In this document: one piece after another, positions 54,510 to 63,080 of the stretch
Position numbering within the stretch: position 1 is the stretch's first letter
Layout: each line of letters opens with the position of its first letter
From: Paenibacillus sp. MAHUQ-63
GTDB lineage: Bacteria; Bacillota; Bacilli; Paenibacillales; NBRC-103111
Reading direction: 5' to 3'
NCBI RefSeq assembly: GCF_028765165.1
Contig: NZ_JARADB010000002.1
Span: forward strand, 62,001 to 126,000
DNA length: 64,000 nucleotides
Notes under the pieces: generated by a model
Databases searched by the model: none
What the model was told of the DNA's origin: nothing
The model's input: only the letters and a program-made list of their open reading frames with translations
Program-made: the position numbers and the translations under genes

Positions 54510-54548
54510 AAAGTCGTACAAGCTTGCTTGCGCGGCTTTTCATTTTTT
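54510..54548 (+). terminator. Terminator after the membrane-bound AraC gene
   Basis: AAAGTCGTACAAGC pairs imperfectly with GCTTGCGCGGCTTT, two-base loop, followed by TCATTTTTT. Confidence 0.6.
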
Positions 54549-54617
54549 GCATGACGATTGCAGATTCTGATGATTGCTTTTTACGGATTTTAAAGAGCGT
54601 TTTGCAGTTTTGACGAT
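54549..54617 (+). promoter_or_regulatory. TGAYGAT repeats before the Lpl-type importer operon
   Basis: GCATGACGAT (54549-54558), TTCTGATGAT (54565-54574) and TTTTGACGAT (54608-54617) stand within 70 bases; the last two are each preceded by CAG. They resemble the TTTTGATGAT pair before the PL6 gene. Probably operators of the AraC-type regulator encoded just upstream. Confidence 0.5.
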
Positions 54618-54702
54618 ATTCAAAAGGGCGGTTCGCCATCCATACTAAAGGCACGGTGCTGCAACAAGGGAATTTGCACTAGATCATATGAGGGGGATTC
54701 AC

Positions 54703-56343
54703 ATGAGAATACAATCCGCAAAAAAATCAATAAGCCTGGCCCTGAGCGTTGTGGCAGCTTCCAGTCTATTCGTCGCATGCTCCAAAGATAGCACGGGGAG
54801 CTCAAGCCCAACGGGAGCGGCGAAAACGACGGCTGCACCGGCAGCCGCAGCAGGCCAATATCCAATTAGTACGCAGGAGACCCTAACATCCTGGGAACAG
54901 ATGGACACGAACCTGGCGTCTTTCGTCCCCAACCTTGCTGATTCGCCGTTCGGCAAACGCTTAGAGAGTGAGACCGGGGTGAAGGTCAAGTATACGCACC
55001 CGGCCGACGGTCAATCGAAGGATCAATTCAACCTGCTGATTGCATCGAACAATTTGCCGGATGTCATTGAATATAACTGGGGAGGAGGCGGATCGGCAGC
55101 ATATCCGGGCGGACCGGAGAAAGCGATCGCAGACAAGGTCATCCTTCCTCTTAACGATTTAATCGATAAGAGTGCGCCGAACTTAAAGAAATTGCTGCAG
55201 CAGGACAAAGAATTGGACAAAATGATCAAAACGGACAACGGCACTTACTACGCTTTCCCGATGATTCGGCCGGATAACGGACTCGTGTTCCGGGGGCCGA
55301 TGATCCGCAAGGACTGGTTGGATGAACTGAATCTTCAGGTGCCTACGACGATCGACGAATGGTATACAGTCCTTAAGGCTTTCAAGGAGAAAAAAGGGGC
55401 AACCGCGCCATTTACGGCTCAATACAGCAATGAATTGAATATCCAGGATGCGTTCATCGGCGCTTTCAAAACAGCCAACCGTTTCTATATCGACGATCAG
55501 GGCAAAGTGAAATACGGGCCTGTGGATCCTCAATTCAAGGATGCCCTGAGCTTGCTGCACAAATGGTACGCCGAGGGATTACTGGATAAAGACTTCGCGC
55601 TGAACACGGACTCCAAATCGCTGGATACGAAATTAATGAGCGATGCTTCGGGGGCGACTGTCGGCTTGCTAAGCGGCGGTATGGGCAGATGGACGGATAC
55701 AGGCAAGAAGAAAAATCCGAAATTCCAATTGGTCGCAGCTCCATATCCGACGCTTAATAAAGGGGAACGCGCCTTCATCGGACAGCGTGATTTCAAATAT
55801 AATCCGGCTGCAAGCAAAGCTGTTTCCGGGGATTCCAAGCACGCGGAACTGGCCGTGAAATGGATGGATTATGCATATAGCGAGAAAGGCAGCTTGCTGT
55901 TCAACTTCGGTATCGAAGGCGAGAGCTACTCCATGGTGAACGGTGTTCCGAAGTTTTCCGATAAAATCACGAAGGATTCCAAATATAACCTCCAGCAAAT
56001 GGTTTCCCAGTATACGAAGCCGAACGGACCGTTCCTGGGCGATAGCCGCAAAAGTTTCAATACGTTCAAGGAGCAGGATGAAGCCATCAAGATTTGGGAA
56101 CAGACGGATGCCGCCAAGCATGTGATGCCGCTCTTCTTGACGCCGACTGCTGAAGAAAGCAAGGAGTTGGCCAAATTGAATACCGCGATCGCCAGCTATA
56201 AAGAAGAAATGTTCGTTAAATTCGTGATGGGCAAAGAGCCGATCGACAAGTTCGATGACTATGTGAAACGGATCAAAGAAATGGGCATCGACAAAGTGAC
56301 CCAAATCTATCAAGGCGCACTGGATCGATACAATAAGAGATAA
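54703..56343 (+). CDS. Extracellular solute-binding lipoprotein, LplA type
   Basis: A 546-residue binding protein of the large LplA/YtcQ class that serves oligosaccharide importers in Bacillota. Signal peptide with lipobox FVAC, so the mature protein is lipid-anchored. DVIEYNWGGGGSAAYPGG, YYAFPMIRPDNGLVFRGPMIRKDWLDEL and a C-terminal KIWEQTDAAKHVMPLFLTPT are typical. GAGGGGG before the ATG at 54703 favours this over the in-frame ATG at 54688. Lpl/Yes-type systems often take up uronate-rich or pectic fragments, which fits the neighbouring lyases. Confidence 0.92.
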   Translation: MRIQSAKKSISLALSVVAASSLFVACSKDSTGSSSPTGAAKTTAAPAAAAGQYPISTQETLTSWEQMDTNLASFVPNLADSPFGKRLESETGVKVKYTHPADGQSKDQFNLLIASNNLPDVIEYNWGGGGSAAYPGGPEKAIADKVILPLNDLIDKSAPNLKKLLQQDKELDKMIKTDNGTYYAFPMIRPDNGLVFRGPMIRKDWLDELNLQVPTTIDEWYTVLKAFKEKKGATAPFTAQYSNELNIQDAFIGAFKTANRFYIDDQGKVKYGPVDPQFKDALSLLHKWYAEGLLDKDFALNTDSKSLDTKLMSDASGATVGLLSGGMGRWTDTGKKKNPKFQLVAAPYPTLNKGERAFIGQRDFKYNPAASKAVSGDSKHAELAVKWMDYAYSEKGSLLFNFGIEGESYSMVNGVPKFSDKITKDSKYNLQQMVSQYTKPNGPFLGDSRKSFNTFKEQDEAIKIWEQTDAAKHVMPLFLTPTAEESKELAKLNTAIASYKEEMFVKFVMGKEPIDKFDDYVKRIKEMGIDKVTQIYQGALDRYNKR

Positions 56344-56424
56344 TTAGCCGGCGGCGAATCCGGCGGAGGGAGGAACCTTTTCTACCATCCGCTGGACGTG
56401 GCCGTGGCAGGAGAGGGTGACGCG

Positions 56425-57387
56425 ATGAACACCATGATTTCCAAAACCAAGCCGATGCCAGCCTTCGGAGAGAAGAGGAAATTCCGTTTCGGGATTTTGC
56501 TGGATATCCGCAAAAATAAACTGCTATATGTGATGCTAGTGCCGGTTCTTCTGTATTATATCGTGTTTCACTATGCGCCTATGTACGGGGCCGTGATCGC
56601 CTTCAAGGATTTCACACCGAGACTTGGCATCTGGGGGAGCGATTGGGTCGGATTCGAACATTTCCGCGAATTTTTCACTGGCCCTTATTTCTGGCGAACG
56701 ATCAAAAATACGGTGCTGATCAGCTTCTATCAGCTGTTATTCGGATTCCCCGCGCCGATTATCCTGGCTCTGCTGCTGAATGAGTTGAAGCATGCGATGT
56801 TCAAACGAACGGTACAGACCGTGACTTATATGCCGCACTTTATTTCCTTGATTGTTATCTGCGGGATACTGAAGGATTTCACCTCCAGCGAGGGCGTCAT
56901 TAACGATATCATCGCCTTCTTCGGCGGGGAGCGGATGACCTTTCTGCTTGAACCCGGTTTATTCCGCAGCGTCTATGTCTCTTCGGGCATTTGGCAAAAT
57001 ATCGGTTGGGGAACGATCATTTTTCTGGCGGCTTTAACCGGGATCGATCAAGAGCAGTACGAGGCAGCCAAAATCGACGGGGCCGGCCGCTGGAAGCAGA
57101 TGACGCACGTCACGCTGCCGGGACTGATGCCAACCATCGTCATTCTGCTCATTCTCGATATCGGGCGGATGATGAATGTCGGGTTTGAGAAAATCATTTT
57201 GCTGTATAATCCAGGCACATTCGAAACGGCTGACGTCATTTCCTCCTATGTGTACCGCGTCGGTTTGCAAGATTTCAACTATAGCTTCAGTTCAGCGGTG
57301 GGCTTGTTTAACTCGGTCATCAATTTTGTCCTGCTCATTTCTTCCAACTGGATAAGCCGCAAATTTAACGATACGAGCTTGTGGTAA
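56425..57387 (+). CDS. ABC transporter permease, LplB type
   Basis: A 320-residue channel subunit. After a cytoplasmic lead come six transmembrane helices with the LplB-typical YIVFHYAPMYGAVIAFKDF, the EAA loop QYEAAKIDGAGRWKQMTHVTLPG and a C terminus with the FEKIILLYNPGTFETADVIS segment. GGAGAGGGTGA precedes the ATG at 56425. It pairs with the next gene. As elsewhere in the window no ATPase gene is present. Confidence 0.93.
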   Translation: MNTMISKTKPMPAFGEKRKFRFGILLDIRKNKLLYVMLVPVLLYYIVFHYAPMYGAVIAFKDFTPRLGIWGSDWVGFEHFREFFTGPYFWRTIKNTVLISFYQLLFGFPAPIILALLLNELKHAMFKRTVQTVTYMPHFISLIVICGILKDFTSSEGVINDIIAFFGGERMTFLLEPGLFRSVYVSSGIWQNIGWGTIIFLAALTGIDQEQYEAAKIDGAGRWKQMTHVTLPGLMPTIVILLILDIGRMMNVGFEKIILLYNPGTFETADVISSYVYRVGLQDFNYSFSSAVGLFNSVINFVLLISSNWISRKFNDTSLW

Positions 57388-57403
57388 AGGAGAGAGAGTG
57401 ATC

Positions 57404-58282
57404 ATGCTGAATAAAGCGAGCTTTTCAGAGAAATGTTTCGATTTTTGCAATACGTTGTTGATGCTCCTGTTGATTGTCCTTACCATATACCCGCTTATTT
57501 ATGTAGCGTTTGCTTCCGTCAGTGACGCAGGAAGCCTGATGGGGCACAAAGGCATATTGTGGCGTCCCATCGGTTTCTCGCTTGATGCCTATACCAATGT
57601 ATTTCGCAATCCGATGATACTCAAAGGCTATGGAAATACGCTGTTTGTCGTGCTGATCGGCTTGGCGCTGAATATTGTGCTGACCTCGTTCGGAGCTTAC
57701 GCGCTTTCACGGAAGAGCTTGCAGTACCGCAAGCCGCTCATGCTGTTCATCATTTTCACGATGTTCTTCAGCGGAGGCTTGATTCCTCTTTACTTGACGG
57801 TGAAAGGGGTGGGCATGCTCGATTCCTTATGGGCGCTAATTATTCCGCAGGCCATTAATACGTTTAACTTGATTCTCATGAAGACGGCCTTCGAAGCCAT
57901 TCCCGATGCGCTGGAAGAGTCGGCCAAAATGGACGGGGCGAACGATTTCGTAATTTTATTCCGGATTGTGCTGCCGCTCTCCATGCCTGTCATCGCCGTC
58001 ATGCTGCTGTATTATGGCGTAAGTCATTGGAACTCCTGGTTCAGCGCGATGATTTTCCTGCAGGAACGTTCGCTCTATCCGCTGCAGCTGGTTCTGCGGG
58101 AAATTCTGCTGCAAGGGGAAGCGAACGCCAACTCGGGCGCTTCCGACGGCGATGCGGCTATGCTTGCCGCTACCTTGAAGTACGCGACGATCATTGTCGC
58201 TACGGTTCCGATTCTATTCGTATATCCGTTTCTGCAAAAATATTTCGTCAAAGGCGCTCTGATCGGAGCGATCAAAGGTTAG
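57404..58282 (+). CDS. ABC transporter permease, LplC type
   Basis: A 292-residue partner permease. TYPLIYVAFASVSD near the N terminus, the FSGGLIPLYLTVKGVGMLDS loop, the EAA loop ALEESAKMDGANDFVILFRIVLPLSMP and the end KYFVKGALIGAIKG are all LplC-like. AAAGGAG ten bases before the ATG at 57404 favours it over the GTG at 57398. The following hydrolase gene starts 14 bases downstream in the same operon. Confidence 0.93.
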   Translation: MLNKASFSEKCFDFCNTLLMLLLIVLTIYPLIYVAFASVSDAGSLMGHKGILWRPIGFSLDAYTNVFRNPMILKGYGNTLFVVLIGLALNIVLTSFGAYALSRKSLQYRKPLMLFIIFTMFFSGGLIPLYLTVKGVGMLDSLWALIIPQAINTFNLILMKTAFEAIPDALEESAKMDGANDFVILFRIVLPLSMPVIAVMLLYYGVSHWNSWFSAMIFLQERSLYPLQLVLREILLQGEANANSGASDGDAAMLAATLKYATIIVATVPILFVYPFLQKYFVKGALIGAIKG

Positions 58283-58296
58283 GGGAGGACACTCGC

Positions 58297-60537
58297 ATGA
58301 AAGACAGCGGCGGATCGGCCGTTCAGCTCGATGTGAATTGGGAGAGCTTCATGGCGGCTAACGATATGGAGTGGGTCGTCAAGCCTGTGAGTTGGGATGA
58401 AGGGGCGTTCCTCGGCAATGGCTTGCTGGGCACGATGGTGTACGGGGAGGAGCATGCGAGCAAACGGCATGTGCTCCGCATGGTGACTGGTCGTACGGAC
58501 GTAACGGCTATCCGGACGGACAGACCCGGATTCCCGCCCCGCGTTCCGCTCGGTGAGCTGGACCTGGAATTGCAAGGGAAGATCTATCACCCGACGCATA
58601 TGCGGGTCTGCTTGTGGGATGCGGAGCTGCAGGCAACCTTGACCACGACGAGCGGGGAAGTTAAGCTTCGCTCGCTGGTACACAGTCTCTATCCGGTGAT
58701 AGCCGTAGAGATCGAAACGTCAGAGGGTGAAAGCGGTGCCCGGTGTGCGTGGTATGCCTATCCGGAAGTCGACCCTGTGTTGAAGAACGCGGACGGCTTG
58801 AATATGAATCAATATATGCCGGTTACGGAAGTGGAACAAGGGGAGGAGGAGGGCGGAATACGCGTGTGCACGCAGCGGTATTCGGGCGGGGACGGCTGTG
58901 TTACCGCCTGGAAGGATGTGCAGGCTGGGCCGAATCGCCGGATCTGTTATCTATCCGTCGCCCGTGGGCATGACGATGCGGCTAGAGCCGAGGCCGTGGA
59001 AGCGGTGGCGCAAGCTTCGGCTGTGAATTTTGAAGCGTGGGTGCAAGCTCACCGGGCATGGTGGCACCGGTATTACCGTCAAAGCTTCGTCTCGCTGCCG
59101 GATGGCCGAATGGAAAGCTTTTACTGGATTCAGATGTACAAATTGGCATCGGCTACGCGAGCGGACAAGCCGCTGATCGATAATCAGGGGCCTTGGCTCA
59201 CATCCACACCTTGGCCTGGCGTTTGGTTCAATATGAATGTGCAGATGAGCTATTCGCCGGTCTATACAGCCAATCGTCTGGAAATAGGGGAATCGCTGGT
59301 CCGTTCGCTGGATGCCAACAGGGATCATCTGGTACTGAATGTCCCGGAAGCATGCCGGCACGACTCCGCCGGGTTGGGACGCAGCTGCAGCTTCGATCTG
59401 CGGGCTGATGTAGAGGATGAGGTAGGTAATTTGACGTGGATTTGTCATTGCCTATGGCGGCATTACCGGTATGCGATGGACGATGACCTGTTGAGAGACG
59501 TTCTATTCCCGATTCTAAGAGGAAGCGTGAACTATTACAGACATCTCCTGGAGGAGGGAGTGGACGGGTTCCTGCATCTGCCGGCGACGATTTCTCCGGA
59601 GTATGGCTCGTTCATGCGGACCACCGTTCCGGACTGCCACTATGATCTAGCCTTGCTGCGCTGGGGATGCGAGACACTGCTTGCCATTTGCGGACGGCTG
59701 GGGACCGGCGATCCGTTGATTCCGCAGTGGGAAGACATTCTGGCGCGGCTGGTTCCGCTGCCTGTCGACGAGACAGGTTGGATGGTCGGAAGAGATATGC
59801 CGCTGGCGTACGGACACCGTCATTTCAGTCACCTGCTGGCGGTCTTCCCGCTGCATCTCATTGGAGGAGAGACGGAGGTGGAGCGTGCTTTAATCGCAAC
59901 CTCCCTGCGTCATTGGCTGGCCAAGGAAGGCGATCTGCGCGGCTTCAGTATGACAGGCGCCGCATCGATTGCCGCAAGTATCGGTTGGGGGGATGAGGCG
60001 CTTCGGCTGCTGCAAGCCTTGCTGCACATCATCAAGCCGAATACGATGTACAAGGAAGCGGGACCTGTTATCGAGACGCCGCTGGCCGGCGCGGAATCGA
60101 TTCACGATATGCTGCTGCAGAGCTGGGGCGGCAAGCTCCGGGTGCTGCCGGCCGTGCCGGAGGCGTGGGCAGAGCTGGCTTACCACGATTTGCGGGCGGA
60201 AGGCGCGTTCCTGGTAAGCGCGGTCCGCAAGGAGGGCGCTACGCAGTGGATCCGGGTGAAGAGCTTAGCCGGAGAACCTTGTCTTATCAAGACAGGGTGG
60301 AACGGGCGTATTCGCTGGGATATCCGCGGTGCGGACGGTGCGGTAAAAAGCACCGGTGAAGCGGTCATTCACGATGAGATCTCGCTGGATATAGGCGCAG
60401 GCGAAGAGGCTGTTCTGTATCCGGGCGATAAGGCTCCGGAGCTGCTTGTGCGTCCAGTCGAAGAAGCCGGCAAGGTGGTACGGTATTATGGCGGACATAA
60501 ACCGTGGCGGCTTTATGGATTTCATTCATCCCATTGA
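58297..60537 (+). CDS. Divergent GH95-like glycoside hydrolase
   Basis: A 746-residue cytoplasmic protein with GH95-type architecture: N-terminal beta domain (WDEGAFLGNGLLGTMVYGEE, a close match to the WDEALPLGNGRLGAMVFG of the typical GH95 at 14039) and an alpha/alpha barrel with WFNMNVQMSY and PATISPEYGS, where the paired asparagines and the glutamate of the family remain. The usual FQIDGNFGG motif with its catalytic aspartate is absent; the equivalent stretch reads VIETPLAGAESIHDMLLQSW. The start is the ATG at 58297 after AGGGGAGGA; the frame continues upstream but overlaps the permease gene. The substrate is probably not plain fucose; a different sugar or mechanism is likely. Confidence 0.75.
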   Translation: MKDSGGSAVQLDVNWESFMAANDMEWVVKPVSWDEGAFLGNGLLGTMVYGEEHASKRHVLRMVTGRTDVTAIRTDRPGFPPRVPLGELDLELQGKIYHPTHMRVCLWDAELQATLTTTSGEVKLRSLVHSLYPVIAVEIETSEGESGARCAWYAYPEVDPVLKNADGLNMNQYMPVTEVEQGEEEGGIRVCTQRYSGGDGCVTAWKDVQAGPNRRICYLSVARGHDDAARAEAVEAVAQASAVNFEAWVQAHRAWWHRYYRQSFVSLPDGRMESFYWIQMYKLASATRADKPLIDNQGPWLTSTPWPGVWFNMNVQMSYSPVYTANRLEIGESLVRSLDANRDHLVLNVPEACRHDSAGLGRSCSFDLRADVEDEVGNLTWICHCLWRHYRYAMDDDLLRDVLFPILRGSVNYYRHLLEEGVDGFLHLPATISPEYGSFMRTTVPDCHYDLALLRWGCETLLAICGRLGTGDPLIPQWEDILARLVPLPVDETGWMVGRDMPLAYGHRHFSHLLAVFPLHLIGGETEVERALIATSLRHWLAKEGDLRGFSMTGAASIAASIGWGDEALRLLQALLHIIKPNTMYKEAGPVIETPLAGAESIHDMLLQSWGGKLRVLPAVPEAWAELAYHDLRAEGAFLVSAVRKEGATQWIRVKSLAGEPCLIKTGWNGRIRWDIRGADGAVKSTGEAVIHDEISLDIGAGEEAVLYPGDKAPELLVRPVEEAGKVVRYYGGHKPWRLYGFHSSH

Positions 60538-60553
60538 TCGTGGAGGTTTAAAT

Positions 60554-61194
60554 ATGCGTATTAAACAAGGAGACACTGTGTTGTTTCAGGGTGACAGCAT
60601 CACAGACGCGGGAAGAGTCCGGGACGTTCCTATGGACTTGGGCAGGGGATATACCCGCTCATAACGGCGGCATTATTGGCAGCGGCCTGCCCCGATCTGC
60701 AGTTATCCTTCATAAACCGCGGTATCAGCGGGAATCGGGTCAAAGATCTGCAAGCCCGCTGGGAACAAGATTGCCTGAAGCTGCAGCCGGATTGGGTATC
60801 CATTTATATCGGAATTAACGATTGCTGGCGCCGGTATGACCGTAACGATCCGACGTCTGCGGAACAATTCGCAAGCGGATACCGGGAGCTGCTCGTCCGG
60901 ACGCAGTCGGCGCTGGACGCCAAGCTGATTCTGATCGAGCCGTTCGTGCTGCCGGTGCCGGATGACCGGAAGCAGTGGCGGGAGGATCTCGATCCGAAGA
61001 TCGCCGTCGTGCGGGAGCTCGCGCGCGAATTCGGCGCGCTGCTGATTCCGCTGGACGGCCTGTTCGCTCAGGCGTCAATGACCGCGCCGCCAAGCTATTG
61101 GGCCCCGGATGGCGTGCATCCTTCGGCAGCAGGCCATTCGTTGATCGCCAAGGCCTGGCTGAAGGCTGCCGGTGCAGAAGCAGTGGCCCGTTAA
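60554..61194 (+). pseudogene. SGNH/GDSL-type esterase interrupted by a frameshift
   Basis: The ATG at 60554 follows GGAGG and opens with VLFQGDSITDAGR, the nucleophile block of SGNH hydrolases, but this frame stops at 60662-60664. A second frame, open across 60643-61194, continues with LITAALLAAACPDLQLSF, FINRGISGNRVKDL, GINDCWRR and the catalytic WAPDGVHPSAAGH. The two halves fit together if one C was lost, or two bases gained, around the ACCCG at 60653-60657. Whole, the protein would be about 213 residues, a carbohydrate acetylesterase of the RhgT/YesT type. It may be a sequence error or a true recent inactivation. Confidence 0.75.
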
Positions 61195-61431
61195 AGCTCC
61201 GTATCGCTGCGGTTGAGAGGCCCGTCAATGTGGACGGTTCCGCATTTGCGGGCGTTTTGTGGTTCCTGCTGTTTATCAATGTCCTTATTATTTACTCCTT
61301 GTTGGGTTCCTATCACATTTAGGAAAGAGGGCGAATCTGAAGCGTCCCCTGTAAGTCCCTGTTTAAACGTGATCCTGCGGAGCATCCTAACTTTGAATAT
61401 ACTTTTAGTTTCAAAGAAAGGGGAATAAGCC
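61195..61431 (+). other. Intergenic stretch before the WGxxGxxG protein gene
   Basis: CCGC-ATTT-GCGG near 61241-61252 followed by GCGTTTT may be a weak terminator for locus C. AAAGGGGAATAA before 61432 is the next gene's ribosome binding site. Nothing else recognised. Confidence 0.3.
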
Positions 61432-61866
61432 ATGAATAAACTTCACAAGCTTATAGTAACTTTCGCCTTCATTTCATCTTGCACTTATGGCTTGGCAGAA
61501 ACAGTTGGTGCACAAGGTCATTCAGGGGTTGGTATGAATGCAACCACAGGTACGGATACGACAGGGATTTATAGTAGCTTAAGTACTTCCGGAGCTTATG
61601 GCACAAGTGTCGGATCAGGGACAGGAACTCCGGCAGTCGGGACAAGCAACGATGCCTCTATGCGGAGTGGGTACTTGAATAGCAGTGCCGCTTCTGATGC
61701 AAACGGGATCCGCAATTTAAGTTATAACGCCACGTCGAGTACGGATTTTGCCATTCGCACGAATGATGTAGGCCATAACGTCTCCTCAACATCGAATTGG
61801 GGCTGGCTTGGATTAATCGGACTTATGGGCCTATTGGGCTCTAGACGTAAAGTTACGGACAGATAA
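61432..61866 (+). CDS. Small secreted protein with WGxxGxxG C-terminal anchor signal
   Basis: A 144-residue protein with an N-terminal signal peptide (about 1-27, ending VGA), a middle part very rich in serine, threonine, glycine and asparagine, and a C-terminal tail WGWLGLIGLMGLLG followed by SRRK. That tail is the WGxxGxxG-type signal: a tryptophan-glycine motif, a hydrophobic helix and a basic end, resembling other C-terminal sorting signals. Its processing enzyme is unknown to me and no candidate is adjacent. AAAGGGGA precedes the ATG and a terminator follows, so it is a single-gene unit. Function unknown; probably a low-complexity surface protein. Confidence 0.75.
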   Translation: MNKLHKLIVTFAFISSCTYGLAETVGAQGHSGVGMNATTGTDTTGIYSSLSTSGAYGTSVGSGTGTPAVGTSNDASMRSGYLNSSAASDANGIRNLSYNATSSTDFAIRTNDVGHNVSSTSNWGWLGLIGLMGLLGSRRKVTDR

Positions 61867-61875
61867 AATAATGAT

Positions 61876-61922
61876 AAAACGCAAGCTGCTAGGGATTTAT
61901 CCTTGGCGGGTTGCGTTTTTTT
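61876..61922 (+). terminator. Terminator after the WGxxGxxG protein gene
   Basis: AAAACGCAAGCTGCTAGG pairs with the segment ending GGGTTGCGTTTT, with a few mismatches; seven or more T follow. Confidence 0.75.
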
Positions 61923-61944
61923 GTGTTTCACTGGAAAAAAACGG

Positions 61945-61990
61945 TTGACAATTTACGGAAAATCATTTATTTATTAATTAATAAATAAAT
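61945..61990 (+). promoter_or_regulatory. Promoter and 26-bp perfect palindromic operator of the TetR gene
   Basis: TTGACA at 61945-61950 is 17 bases before TATTTA (61968-61973). The bases 61965-61990 form a perfect palindrome with half-site ATTTATTTATTAA, covering the -10 region. A TetR protein encoded 19 bases downstream is the obvious ligand, implying autorepression. Confidence 0.7.
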
Positions 61991-62008
61991 GTGGGGAGAC
62001 ATCAGAAA

Positions 62009-62521
62009 TTGGCCAAAGAAGACCGCAAACAACAACTTATCGATGCAGCCGTAACCGTCTTCGCCAAACAGGGATTTCACAAGACGACGACCGCACATAT
62101 CGCACAGGCGGTGGGAGTTACACAGCCTTATGTGTTTCATTTTTTTAAAACGAAGGAAGAACTGTTCATCGAAGTACTGCAGCAATCCATCCAGCGTATT
62201 GCAGGGAAATTTAGAGAGGTTGAAGCGCCGGCGGAGCAATTGGCAGATCGGATGGGCGCCGCCTTCTATCAATTGCTGGGGACTCACCGGGACGAAACGC
62301 TGCTGTCGATGCAGGCGTTCACAACAGCTGAACCGCTTATACGGCAACAGGTTCAGGAAGGCTTCGCGCATATTCATCAGGTGGTGAAGGAGAAATTCGA
62401 GCTCGCTGACATTCCGCAGCCCGGCTTTCAAGCGTCCAGCTTCATTGGCCTCGGGCTGGTCGCGGTTATGTCCGAAGTGCTGGAGCTGCCCGAGCTGTCC
62501 CCTAATTGTGAGAATGAATAA
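62009..62521 (+). CDS. TetR-family transcriptional regulator
   Basis: A 170-residue repressor. The N-terminal helix-turn-helix reads QLIDAAVTVFAKQGFHKTTTAHIAQ and GVTQPYVFHFFKTKEELF, standard for TetR proteins; the C-terminal part is the ligand-binding and dimerisation domain. TTG at 62009 is chosen because GGGGAGA stands ten bases before it; the GTG at 61991 would overlap that site. The DUF4188 gene follows 36 bases later and is probably co-transcribed and co-regulated. Confidence 0.85.
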   Translation: MAKEDRKQQLIDAAVTVFAKQGFHKTTTAHIAQAVGVTQPYVFHFFKTKEELFIEVLQQSIQRIAGKFREVEAPAEQLADRMGAAFYQLLGTHRDETLLSMQAFTTAEPLIRQQVQEGFAHIHQVVKEKFELADIPQPGFQASSFIGLGLVAVMSEVLELPELSPNCENE

Positions 62522-62557
62522 TTACCTTGAATGAAATGTTAAGGGAGATGAGGACCA

Positions 62558-63064
62558 GTGGCGAAAGTTATTCCGGGAAGATACACGGCGCGAGTGGAAG
62601 GGGATTTCGTTGTTTTTCTGATTGGCATGCGTGTCAACCGGGTATGGGCCATCCACAAGTGGCTGCCGGTGCTTCAAGCAATGGGACCGATGATCCGGGA
62701 GCTCTACACGAACCGCAAGCTCGGCTTCCGTGGAACGGAGTTTATGTGGGGATGGCGTACCATTCATTTGCTGCAATATTGGGATTCTTACGAGCAGCTG
62801 GAAGCGTACGCCCGCGGCGGACAGCATCTTACCGCCTGGCGGAATTTCAACCGCAAAGTCGGAACGGACGGAACCGTTGGTATCTATCATGAAACGTACA
62901 AAATCCGAGCCGGCGAGTATGAGTGTGTATATGGCAATATGCCGGTGTTTGGGCTGGCCAAAGTATCGGAACATCTTCCCGCCGTTGGCCATATGGAGAC
63001 GTCGCGCCGCCGCATGGGCGGAGAGAACGAACCCGCCGTACCGACACCAACCAATCCTCGATAA
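62558..63064 (+). CDS. DUF4188-domain protein
   Basis: A 168-residue protein that I assign to the DUF4188 family from VIPGRYTARVEGDFVVFLIGMRVNRVW, the RGTEFMWGWRTIHLLQYW strand and GIYHETYKIRAGEYECVYGNMP. The fold is expected to be a ferredoxin-like alpha/beta barrel related to small monooxygenases. The family is usually next to TetR-type regulators, as here. GTG start with AAGGGAG upstream. The C-terminal 20 residues are proline- and arginine-rich and probably disordered. The reaction is unknown; a role in modifying or clearing a toxic small molecule would fit the regulator. Confidence 0.7.
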   Translation: MAKVIPGRYTARVEGDFVVFLIGMRVNRVWAIHKWLPVLQAMGPMIRELYTNRKLGFRGTEFMWGWRTIHLLQYWDSYEQLEAYARGGQHLTAWRNFNRKVGTDGTVGIYHETYKIRAGEYECVYGNMPVFGLAKVSEHLPAVGHMETSRRRMGGENEPAVPTPTNPR

Positions 63065-63080
63065 GGGGATAGGATAAGCA

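Noticed and set aside
58027..58296. Frame open upstream of the GH95-like gene
   Set aside because: It overlaps the LplC permease gene in another frame; the RBS and start at 58297 are clear.
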